Below are positions 6,928-12,448 of a stretch of 12,481 nucleotides of DNA, piece after piece. Each line of letters opens with the position of its first letter. Position 1 is the first letter of the stretch. Source of the stretch: DATJHM01 sp035493895 (GTDB lineage: Bacteria; Chloroflexota; Ktedonobacteria; Ktedonobacterales; Ktedonobacteraceae); NCBI GenBank assembly GCA_035493895.1, contig DATJHM010000312.1:1-12481 (forward strand). The letters are read 5' to 3'. A program made the position numbers and the translations under genes. The notes below the pieces were generated by a model that did no database searches, had not been told where the DNA came from, and saw nothing but the letters and a program-made list of their open reading frames with translations.

Positions 6928-7745
6928 GCGACGTGTACCTCCTGCTGGAGTAAGGCCATAGCGTCTGCTGAAGAACAAAAAGATTGCCCACCCTTTTGTT
7001 CTATCATCTGGATGAATCGGGCCAGACGCTCAACATCTTCGTAACGTGTCCAGGTGGGCGCATGAGCGGACCAGGAGACGGCCCCTCTTCTCGAAGGTGT
7101 TGCTTGCAGGGCCGAGGGCTGGATAAAGCGCACAAATAATCCTCGCGCATCCGCATACAGCGGCCCAAGAATAAAACCATCGCATCCTGCACGCAAACCC
7201 GCGTCAACAATCCGCTCATACTCACTATCGGCAATAGTCGGCACTATAGGACGAACAGAAATAAACGTCGGAAGCCCCAGACGTTTGAGGCCAACCAACG
7301 TCGTTATTCGCTCCTGGGGAGTGGGCGTATGCGGCTCTACCCGCGCTGCACTCTCCCAACAACTGAGCGAAATCAGTGCGCTGAGGGTCGTACCCATCGC
7401 TTTCATCGCGTCATGGATCTCCGCCAGTTCGCGAAAGTCAGCCTCGCTCAGCGCCGCCTTGGTGCTAAAATTTATATGCTTGCGCATACTCACCAGCTGC
7501 CAGAGCATCGCCAATCCACGCTCAGGACGCGCGAACGGATCTCCATCGTAGCCGAACTGAATCGTCTCAAACGAGGCGGTGCGGGCAAACTGTGTAAAGG
7601 CCGTCATAATCTCTTCTACCGCAACCTCCGCCAGCCCTACCTCTCCCCCACGCGTATAACAGTATCGACAACCAAACGGGCAGGGCTGCCCCACAGGAAC
7701 AAGCACACGCTGTTTTTCGACGGTGAAAAGAAGTTTCCTACCCAT
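6924..7745 (-). CDS. Radical SAM protein, spore photoproduct lyase (SplB)-like
   Basis: This 273-residue radical SAM enzyme carries the iron-sulfur motif C22-PFG-C26-RY-C29 close to the N-terminus. IQFGYDGDPF at 62-71 replaces the TNTDPYQ-type segment of SplB relatives. HINFSTKA, ALISLS, the VEPHTPTPQERITTLVGLKRLGLP helix-loop and the IVPTIAD strand-loop follow the order of the SPL barrel. The radical SAM core makes a 5'-deoxyadenosyl radical, but relatives do diverse reactions and DNA repair is not established for this one. It is shorter than Bacillus SplB and I do not see that family's extra catalytic cysteine. AGAAGGGAAA precedes the ATG. It is the first gene of the operon with the CYTH and receiver genes. 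Confidence 0.82.
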   Translation of the reverse strand: MGRKLLFTVEKQRVLVPVGQPCPFGCRYCYTRGGEVGLAEVAVEEIMTAFTQFARTASFETIQFGYDGDPFARPERGLAMLWQLVSMRKHINFSTKAALSEADFRELAEIHDAMKAMGTTLSALISLSCWESAARVEPHTPTPQERITTLVGLKRLGLPTFISVRPIVPTIADSEYERIVDAGLRAGCDGFILGPLYADARGLFVRFIQPSALQATPSRRGAVSWSAHAPTWTRYEDVERLARFIQMIEQKGGQSFCSSADAMALLQQEVHVA

Positions 7746-7843
7746 ATGCTTTCCCTTCTGATCCTCAGGTTGTCTGCTATGTCCCCCTCCTCCTCATGCA
7801 TTTGTCTGCCACCCACCGCCTGCTTCCCATAGCTTTACTACAC

Positions 7844-7871
7844 AGTATAATCGTACAAATGTAAAATACAA
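7844..7871 (-). promoter_or_regulatory. Predicted promoter of the radical SAM-CYTH-receiver operon
   Basis: On the minus strand, TTGTAT (7871-7866) and TATACT (7849-7844) are separated by 16 bases. The -10 box is a 5/6 match and the -35 box is weak. The leader to ATG 7745 would be about 90 bases. Confidence 0.35.
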
Positions 7872-7874
7872 GAC

Positions 7875-7922
7875 AAATAGCTCCTTTTTGTAAAAAGAAT
7901 AGCATTTGTTACAGAGCTATTT
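7875..7922. promoter_or_regulatory. Inverted repeat directly upstream of the operon promoter
   Basis: AAATAGCTC (7875-7883) and GAGCTATTT (7914-7922) are perfect 9-base arms. They enclose a smaller palindrome, CTTTTTGTAAAAAG. The element starts a few bases upstream of the proposed -35 box on the minus strand and could be an activator or repressor site. Confidence 0.4.
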
Positions 7923-8140
7923 TCCATACGTACATTGCAAGAAATCGGCATTTTCTCCTCTATCTGTACACAACCGTCGCAAAAAGGACGGCCTGCTCAA
8001 AATTGCCTCTTTCACAGCAGAAGGTGTGGCATGTTGCACAATAGACATGGCATGCAGAAGTGCGAGGAATATATAACCTATCCTTCCGCTTCTTGTGTAT
8101 ATGAACAGCATGTCCAATCATCGCCCCCGTCGCAGACAGG

Positions 8141-8204
8141 CCGCAATGTCACGGAAATAAGGGGATGGGGGTCGATGGGCACCGTTATTTCCGTGACATT
8201 GCGG
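8141..8204. repeat. Perfect 20-bp inverted repeat with a G-rich 24-base centre
   Basis: The left arm CCGCAATGTCACGGAAATAA (8141-8160) is matched exactly by its complement at 8185-8204. The 24-base centre contains runs of 4, 5 and 3 Gs. It lies 59 bp beyond the MarR stop and lacks a T-run, so it is not an ordinary terminator. It may be a mobile palindromic repeat. Confidence 0.8.
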
Positions 8205-8262
8205 ACAAACAGGCAGTAAGCCTCAAACCAGGCCATGAGTCGGAGAATGTGGGGATATCCAG

Positions 8263-8736
8263 TTATTGAGGTAACGCTTCATCACTGCTACTTGACGCGA
8301 GCGCTAACGCGTCGTCAGCAAATCGACGGAGGAACGAGACGAAGGTCTTCCAATCCTGTTCCTCCCATTGGGCAAGAATGGGTTGCACCAGCCTCTCGCG
8401 TGCCGCGTCCAGGGCGCTCACTATTGCTAACCCTTCAGGCGTGGCCACCACCTTGCGTTCCCGCCCATCACTCGTCCCCGCACGTCGCGTTACTAACCCC
8501 AGACGGTCGAGAGCGGCAACCTGACGGCTGACGGTGGTATGATCACGTCCAATGAGCCCCGCCAGTTCCATGATGCCAATGGCGTCGCGACGACCGATCA
8601 CCACGAGCAAAGGAAACAAGGCACGGTCAAGAGAGACGCCCGCTTCTTGCAGCAGGGCGCTATCACGTTGTGGTTGATTGATCAGCCCGATGAGATCAAA
8701 GAGGGCATCATAAAATTGGCGAATGTTCTGGTCCAT
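8263..8736 (-). CDS. MarR-family transcriptional regulator
   Basis: This 157-residue protein has the MarR layout: N-terminal dimerisation helices (1-50), then a winged helix at about 52-100. The winged helix includes ELAGLIGRDHTTVSRQVAALDRLGLV as helix-turn-helix, the wing RRAGTSDGRERKVVATPEG with the usual D-x-R/GRE wing residues, and C-terminal dimerisation helices to 145. No cysteine is present, so direct thiol-based sensing of oxidants is unlikely and a small ligand is more probable. It is divergent from the quinone-reductase-like gene with 115 bp between start codons, and the shared region carries palindromes, so it most likely represses both itself and that enzyme. No ribosome binding site precedes the ATG. 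A proposed promoter places the transcript start about 2 bases before it, suggesting a leaderless message. Confidence 0.88.
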   Translation of the reverse strand: MDQNIRQFYDALFDLIGLINQPQRDSALLQEAGVSLDRALFPLLVVIGRRDAIGIMELAGLIGRDHTTVSRQVAALDRLGLVTRRAGTSDGRERKVVATPEGLAIVSALDAARERLVQPILAQWEEQDWKTFVSFLRRFADDALALASSSSDEALPQ

Positions 8737-8740
8737 ATGG

Positions 8741-8753
8741 GTGTAGTATACAC
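8741..8753. promoter_or_regulatory. Small palindrome over the marR -10 box
   Basis: GTGTA-GTA-TACAC is a perfect 5-base-arm palindrome. On the minus strand it contains TATACT (8750-8745), 17 bases from TAGACG (8773-8768), a fair sigma-70-type pair. A repressor bound here would block marR transcription. Confidence 0.45.
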
Positions 8754-8761
8754 GGACTTCC

Positions 8762-8791
8762 TTGACACGTCTATCCCCTTCCTGCTATGAT
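8762..8791 (+). promoter_or_regulatory. Promoter of the quinone-reductase-like gene
   Basis: A perfect -35 box TTGACA (8762-8767) and TATGAT (8786-8791) are 18 bases apart. Transcription would begin near 8798, giving a leader of about 54 bases with a good ribosome binding site. Confidence 0.65.
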
Positions 8792-8817
8792 AGATACGTG
8801 CAAAGTACACGTATCTA
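8791..8817. promoter_or_regulatory. Probable MarR operator
   Basis: TAGATACGTG and CACGTATCTA form perfect 10-base arms around a 7-base centre. The site starts at the last base of the -10 box and covers the expected transcription start of the enzyme gene, an ideal repressor position. Its 27-bp length and symmetry suit a MarR dimer. Confidence 0.65.
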
Positions 8818-8851
8818 CTGCAATGTTGGATTATCACGTAGGAGAATATCA

Positions 8852-9820
8852 ATGAAAGCTGCTCTTGTCCTGGCAACAGGTCAACCGCCTGTATACGGCG
8901 ATTTTCCCGAACCAGTTCCCTCACAAGGAGAAAACCATATTACCGTGGCTGCGGCCTCGCTCAGCCATGTAACGCGGGGTCGCGCGTCAGGTACGCACTA
9001 TAGTTCCTCTGGAAATTTGCCATTTGTTGTTGGCATTGATGGCGTTGGACGACTTCCTGATGGTCGCCGCGTCTACTTTGTCATGCCTCCTGCTCCCTTT
9101 GGCAGCATGGCCGAGCAATCGCGGGTGAGAGCCTCTCAATGCATCGTCTTACCTGATGAACTGGATGATGTCACTGCCGCCGCTATTGCTATTCCTGGCA
9201 TGTCTTCCTGGGCAGCGTTGCTGGAAAGCGCGAAGTTTCAAGCCGGGGAAACGGTCCTGGTCAATGGTGCGACTGGCATCTCAGGTCGCCTGGCGGTTCA
9301 GATCGCTAAACATCTTGGCGCAAAAAAAGTCATTGCGACAGGCCGTAACATCGAAGCCTTGCAGTCCCTTGCAACGCTGGGTGCCGATGTGACCATTCCT
9401 CTCACCCAGGATGAGGAGACGCTGGAAAAAGCATTCCTGGAGCCTTTTCACGAGGGGGTTGATGTTGTTCTCGATTACCTCTGGGGACCCAGTATGGAAC
9501 GGTTACTGATTGCGGCGGCGAAAGCGGGAGCCGATGGTGTTCCGATCCGCTGTATCCAGGTTGGTGCTGCCAGCGCGTACAATATCTCACTGCCCAGCGC
9601 GGTGCTGCGTTCCTCCTCCATCCAACTGATGGGCAGCGGCATTGGCAGTGTGCCATTTCATCGTCTGCTCAAGGCGATCGAGAGCGTGCTGCAAGCAAGC
9701 GTTCCAGCCAGTTTTGCGATTGCGACCACAGCCGTTCCCTTGTCTGAAGTCACTGCCGCCTGGTCAACGGAAACAAGCCAGGCCCGCACGGTCTTCCTGG
9801 TCGGCACCACTACAAATTAG
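8852..9820 (+). CDS. Zinc-independent medium-chain dehydrogenase/reductase (NADPH:quinone reductase-like)
   Basis: This 322-residue enzyme of the MDR superfamily resembles quinone oxidoreductases. An N-terminal GroES-like domain covers about 1-115 (a KAALVLATGQPP start, PFVVGIDGVGRLPDGRRVYF). A Rossmann domain follows, with VLVNGATGISGRLAVQIAKHLGAKKVIATGR at 135-165; the GATGISG loop and R165 at the end of the second strand suggest NADPH. The catalytic-zinc ligands and the four-cysteine structural-zinc lobe of alcohol dehydrogenases are absent, so it probably reduces quinones or activated alkenes. ATG 8852 follows GTAGGAG by 7 bases. The frame is open further upstream, but that part begins inside the -35 box and is not used. 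It is probably induced when MarR is released, and it ends at a strong terminator. Confidence 0.87.
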   Translation: MKAALVLATGQPPVYGDFPEPVPSQGENHITVAAASLSHVTRGRASGTHYSSSGNLPFVVGIDGVGRLPDGRRVYFVMPPAPFGSMAEQSRVRASQCIVLPDELDDVTAAAIAIPGMSSWAALLESAKFQAGETVLVNGATGISGRLAVQIAKHLGAKKVIATGRNIEALQSLATLGADVTIPLTQDEETLEKAFLEPFHEGVDVVLDYLWGPSMERLLIAAAKAGADGVPIRCIQVGAASAYNISLPSAVLRSSSIQLMGSGIGSVPFHRLLKAIESVLQASVPASFAIATTAVPLSEVTAAWSTETSQARTVFLVGTTTN

Positions 9821-9888
9821 GTTCTGAGGAACATTCTTCCCCCTGAAGGCCCACAATCATTCACGGGGAACACTCTCAAGAAAGAAGA

Positions 9889-9930
9889 GAGAAAAGCCCG
9901 TCATGCGTTGCCCGCAGATGGGCTTTTCTC
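9889..9930. terminator. Strong, possibly bidirectional hairpin terminator
   Basis: GAGAAAAGCCC (9889-9899) pairs perfectly with GGGCTTTTCTC (9920-9930). The inner bases extend the stem (GTC with GAT via one G-U, TGCG with CGCA), leaving a short loop. AAAA before and TTTT after the GC-rich core give the typical layout. It closes the quinone-reductase-like unit. Confidence 0.8.
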
Positions 9931-10066
9931 GTTCCCTGGTAGTTCATTTTTTGAAACTAATGCACTTTCTTGAAACTGCTTTACAAATATGCCCTGGTCC
10001 GTTACTCTAATCAAGGGGTGTTCGATAAGCAAAAACCTGCCCACGAAAAGGCTCCCCAGGCGCTCG

Positions 10067-10102
10067 TAAGTACATTCAAGCAATAAACGCGGAATGTACT
10101 TA
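10067..10102. repeat. 36-bp TA-ended palindromic element
   Basis: TAAGTACATTC (10067-10077) and GAATGTACTTA (10092-10102) are perfect 11-base arms around a 14-base centre. The right TA is also the first two bases of the TAGTGCTCTG repeat module, the same junction seen for the larger element at 12043-12235. Confidence 0.6.
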
Positions 10103-10134
10103 GTGCTCTGTCAAACCTCATTGCGTCTTTTCTA
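10101..10134 (+). repeat. TAGTGCTCTG module, copy 1
   Basis: It matches 12234-12267 at 28 of 34 positions, with TAGTGCTCTG, CATTGC and TCTTTT identical. Both copies are followed by members of the hairpin/linker repeat family. Confidence 0.6.
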
Positions 10135-10163
10135 CAGCCAGGAACATGCGCTCGAGAAGCACG

Positions 10164-10188
10164 TGTGAGGGCGAGATGGCCGGTGGGG
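10164..10188 (+). repeat. Conserved GTGAGGGCGAGA linker, copy 1
   Basis: It reads GTGAGGGCGAGA, one variable base, then GGCCGGTGGGG. The complement occurs at about 12294-12318 with that one base different. It directly precedes hairpin copy D1. Confidence 0.65.
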
Positions 10189-10190
10189 GT

Positions 10191-10217
10191 GGACGCCATT
10201 CGACATGGCGTCCCTAC
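10191..10217 (+). repeat. GTAGGGA-type hairpin repeat, copy D1
   Basis: The perfect 9-bp stem GGACGCCAT / ATGGCGTCC has a 5-base loop and is followed by CTAC. Together with copy D2 it can also form a longer 18-bp stem (10205-10222 with 10262-10279, one mismatch). Confidence 0.7.
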
Positions 10218-10266
10218 TGAGTTGGGCACGATGGCGGTCAAAAAGGACGCGATGAAGCTTGACTGA

Positions 10267-10299
10267 GTAGGGACGCCATTCCGTGCCTCCATGGCGTCC
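10267..10299 (-). repeat. GTAGGGA-type hairpin repeat, copy D2
   Basis: GTAG is followed by GGACGCCAT (10271-10279), an 11-base loop and ATGGCGTCC (10291-10299). It is inverted relative to copy D1 and shares its stem sequence. Confidence 0.7.
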
Positions 10300-10412
10300 G
10301 GGAACTCGCGCGATCCCGCTCGCTCTCCAGACGTGGCGTGCTGCCCCTGCGCACTGTTGCGCTTGCCACAGAAGACGTGTGCCATGAACTTTGACAGACT
10401 ACTATTTATAAA

Positions 10413-10439
10413 CTGACAACCATGATTTCCGGTTGTCAG
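10413..10439. promoter_or_regulatory. Inverted repeat upstream of the dehalogenase-like gene
   Basis: CTGACAACC and GGTTGTCAG are perfect 9-base arms with a 9-base centre, 85 bp before the start codon. It fits an operator or leader hairpin. A TTGACA lies at 10391-10396, but no well-spaced -10 box was found. Confidence 0.45.
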
Positions 10440-10523
10440 GTCGTACGAGAAAGAGGCAGAGATACCTGATTATCAACTTCCCTTGCAGCAAAACCTGAAC
10501 AACATCAAAGATTGGAGGCGGAC

Positions 10524-11453
10524 GTGAACAGACCGTTTGAAGCAGATTCAAGTACACGATTAGATATGGACATAAAAAGGCCGTTTGCCGTAGATTCAAC
10601 GGAATACCCATTCACAGACCACTGGCTACCGTATCGTGACGGATACATTCATTATATTGACGAAGGACAGGGACCAGTGGTTCTTCTCCTTCACGGCAAT
10701 CCCACCTGGTCTTATCTCTATCGCAATGTCATCAAGGAATTGCGCAACGACTGTCGCCTTATCGCGCTGGATTACCCTGGCTTCGGCATGTCAAAAGCGC
10801 CATCCCACTATGGTTTTCTGCCACAGGAGCAGGCGGATGCAGTCATAGATTTCATCCATCGCCTGGACCTGAAGGACTTCGTTTTAGTCGTCCAGGATTG
10901 GGGAGGACCGATCGGCTTCAACTATGCGGTTCGCCACCGGGAAAACCTGCGCGGCATCGTCTTGATGAACACCTGGGCCTGGCCTGCCACCATCCTTCCT
11001 ATGAAGATTTTTTCTCTGTCCATGGGAGGATGGCCCCTCGGCTACTGGCTTCAGACCCAACGCAACTTTTTCGCCAGCGTCATTGTGCCAGCCGGGATTC
11101 ACCATACCGAAAAAGTCACGGAAACTCTGAAAAAAGCTTACACCGATCCGTTCCCAACGCCGAAATCCAGGATACCTACCTGGGTCTTTCCCGGCCAGAT
11201 CCGCAAGGCTCGATCCTGGCTCACGGATATTGAAGCAAAACTGCCCGTGCTGGCAGATGTACCCGCGCAAATTCTCTGGGGTACAAAAGACAGTGCAGGC
11301 TTCCCACTTGCAGAGATGGCAAAGTGGCAGCGATACCTCAAAATGCACGAAACCGAGCCTCTAAGCGATGCCTCTCACTACGTACAGGAGGATCGGCCAG
11401 ATCGCGTTGCCGCCGCGATTCGCAGAGTTCTTACAAGAACCTCACAGCAATAA
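10524..11453 (+). CDS. Haloalkane dehalogenase-like alpha/beta hydrolase
   Basis: This 309-residue alpha/beta hydrolase has haloalkane-dehalogenase features. HGNPTWSYLYR (H57-G-N59-P60) contains the halide-stabilising Asn. VVQDWGG carries the nucleophile D125 with the adjacent halide-binding W126. D256 in LWGTKDS is the likely catalytic acid and H285 in DASHYVQED the base. A helical cap fills roughly 150-220. The predicted reaction is hydrolytic removal of halide from an alkyl halide; related serine-type epoxide or ester hydrolases differ at the nucleophile and at W126. GTG 10524 is chosen because GGAGG lies 5 bases before it; ATG 10566 is an in-frame alternative. Residues 3-11 (RPFEADSST) are echoed at 19-27 (RPFAVDSTE), an apparent N-terminal duplication. 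The DHFR-like gene follows after 88 bp. Confidence 0.83.
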   Translation: MNRPFEADSSTRLDMDIKRPFAVDSTEYPFTDHWLPYRDGYIHYIDEGQGPVVLLLHGNPTWSYLYRNVIKELRNDCRLIALDYPGFGMSKAPSHYGFLPQEQADAVIDFIHRLDLKDFVLVVQDWGGPIGFNYAVRHRENLRGIVLMNTWAWPATILPMKIFSLSMGGWPLGYWLQTQRNFFASVIVPAGIHHTEKVTETLKKAYTDPFPTPKSRIPTWVFPGQIRKARSWLTDIEAKLPVLADVPAQILWGTKDSAGFPLAEMAKWQRYLKMHETEPLSDASHYVQEDRPDRVAAAIRRVLTRTSQQ

Positions 11454-11541
11454 GAGAATTTAGACCAACCCAGGCACGTTTCCCGCAAGGGAACCCTGTC
11501 ACTTACAGGAAATCACAATGCATAGTATGAGGAGAAATTCA

Positions 11542-12045
11542 ATGAAAACGATTCTTTGGGCAACATTAACTGCCAATGGTAACTATGCGCAATCCAGCAC
11601 TGAGCATCCCCACAAACAGGAAGCCTTTGCCGATTTTGTGGCGCACGTCAGAGCCGCCGGTAATTTCATCGTTGGACGTCGAACATTCGAGGGCTTTCAG
11701 GCCAGCGGTGGAAACCCCTTTGGTGACGTTAACATCGTCGTCGTTTCGCAGAGCGTCAAAGAGATCCCCGGCGTCACGGTTGTGGGATCACCACAAGAGG
11801 CCCTCACCTACCTGCAAACAAAAGGCCATACGACAGCACTTCTTTCTGGCGGTACGGATCTGCACAATGCATTTTTGGGGCAGGGACTTATTGACGAACT
11901 GGTATTCAATATCGCGCCCGTACTGGAGGGTAAGGGCTTCAATCTTTTGCTAGATCAACATAACTACCAGTACAAAGATGTGCAATTGTTGGATTTCAAG
12001 CCCCTGGGCAGCGGCGTCATTCAATTGCACTACGCGCTAGTATAG
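11542..12045 (+). CDS. Dihydrofolate reductase/RibD-like NADPH-dependent reductase
   Basis: This 167-residue protein of the RibD C-terminal/DHFR-like fold starts with a TILWATLTANGNYA strand-loop. NFIVGRRTFEGF at 41-52 corresponds to the conserved GRxTxE region. LLSGGTDLHNAFLGQGLIDELVFNIAPVLEGKG at 100-132 is the classic GG..L...L...L.DE....P...G.G signature. Such proteins are NADPH-dependent reductases often annotated as DHFR family proteins; folate reduction is not shown. ATG 11542 has GAGGAG 7 bases upstream, while the in-frame ATG at 11518 lacks a good site. The 88 bp after the dehalogenase hold two small hairpins (TTCCC/GGGAA and CCTGT/ACAGG) without a T-run, so co-transcription is plausible. 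Its TAG stop lies inside the left end of a MITE-like element, so the last codons may be post-insertion. Confidence 0.85.
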   Translation: MKTILWATLTANGNYAQSSTEHPHKQEAFADFVAHVRAAGNFIVGRRTFEGFQASGGNPFGDVNIVVVSQSVKEIPGVTVVGSPQEALTYLQTKGHTTALLSGGTDLHNAFLGQGLIDELVFNIAPVLEGKGFNLLLDQHNYQYKDVQLLDFKPLGSGVIQLHYALV

Positions 12046-12235
12046 AGCGTGTCCAGGAAGGCCAGAGAAGCCGTTTCTCATTGTTCAGTTTTCATGGGCT
12101 TCTGAAGCCATCTGAGCTATGGGCTCACAACCGCTTCGGATGAACATGGAGGTTGCTTGGCGTTGGAAAGGCTTGTCAGGCCAAAGTAACCCATCCATGC
12201 CAAACGGCCTCTGAAGCCTTCCTGGACACGCTCTA
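12043..12235. mobile_element. 193-bp MITE-like element with terminal inverted repeats and TA ends
   Basis: The left end TAGAGCGTGTCCAGGAAGGC is repeated exactly in inverted orientation at 12216-12235. Beyond it the arms match at 10 of the next 14 positions, about 30 of 34 overall. The interior has no gene. It contains further small palindromes such as GGCTTCTGAAGCC. If TA is the duplicated target, the element is 12045-12233, as expected for an IS630/Tc1-mariner-type non-autonomous element. An IS5-like origin is not excluded. Confidence 0.75.
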
Positions 12236-12267
12236 GTGCTCTGACCACCTTCATTGCATCTTTTGTA
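12234..12267 (+). repeat. TAGTGCTCTG module, copy 2
   Basis: It matches 10101-10134 at 28 of 34 positions. It begins at the right-hand TA of the MITE-like element and runs into hairpin copy B. Confidence 0.6.
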
Positions 12268-12290
12268 GGAATCGCGCTTCATGCCGATCC
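12265..12290 (-). repeat. GTAGGGA-type hairpin repeat, copy B
   Basis: On the minus strand GGATCG and CGATTC form a 6-bp stem with one G-U around GCATGAAGCG, followed by CTAC. It is identical to copy A at 24 of 26 positions. Confidence 0.6.
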
Positions 12291-12293
12291 ACG

Positions 12294-12318
12294 TCCCCAC
12301 CGGCCTTCTCGCCCTCAC
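12294..12318 (-). repeat. Conserved GTGAGGGCGAGA linker, copy 2
   Basis: This is the complement of the linker at 10164-10188, differing at one base. It sits between hairpin copies B and A. Confidence 0.6.
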
Positions 12319-12323
12319 GCACA

Positions 12324-12350
12324 GGTAGGGATCGCGCTTGATGCCGATCC
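12324..12350 (-). repeat. GTAGGGA-type hairpin repeat, copy A
   Basis: On the minus strand GGATCG and CGATCC form a perfect 6-bp stem around GCATCAAGCG, followed by CTACCTGT. It shares the GGCAT.AA core and CCCTACCTGT flank with the copy at 3358-3387. Confidence 0.65.
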
Positions 12351-12448
12351 AATACGCATCAACCTAAGAATGGTTCAGATGCCATGATGCAGGTCAATAG
12401 AAAGCCGAGAGGGTCAATCGTGTCACACAGGATCGGGAGGAAAGAGGC

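Larger units (their letters stand above)
7746..8262. other. 517-bp intergenic region without a convincing gene
   Basis: It lies between two minus-strand genes. It contains the radical SAM operon promoter and leader (7746-7930) and a 20-bp inverted repeat (8141-8204). A 66-codon minus-strand frame (8117-7917) has no clear ribosome binding site and resembles nothing I know. No T-run terminator follows the MarR stop at 8263. Confidence 0.6.
9931..10523. other. About 590 bp of repeat-rich non-coding DNA
   Basis: No gene is seen. It holds a 36-bp palindrome (10067-10102), a repeat module (10101-10134), a conserved linker (10164-10188), two GGACGCC hairpins (10191-10217 and 10267-10299) and an inverted repeat near the dehalogenase (10413-10439). 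Open frames here follow the repeat composition and lack family similarity. Confidence 0.65.

Noticed and set aside
7917..8117. 66-codon minus-strand frame in the intergenic region
   Set aside because: No clear ribosome binding site, no recognisable motif, and it ends within the inverted repeat upstream of the operon promoter.
8141..8204. The 20-bp inverted repeat as a MarR terminator
   Set aside because: No T-run follows the stem in the minus-strand direction, and the loop is long and G-rich.
8762..8851. N-terminal extension of the quinone-reductase-like protein to a TTG at 8762
   Set aside because: That TTG is part of the TTGACA -35 box; ATG 8852 has a proper ribosome binding site and matches the family start.
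10011..10385. 124-codon minus-strand frame across the repeats at 10.0-10.4 kb
   Set aside because: It is made almost entirely of palindromic repeats and has no family similarity.
12265..12350. Two 26-base direct repeats with a ~33-base spacer, resembling a minimal CRISPR array
   Set aside because: Only two units; the 'spacer' recurs as a conserved linker at 10164-10188, and no cas genes are present.
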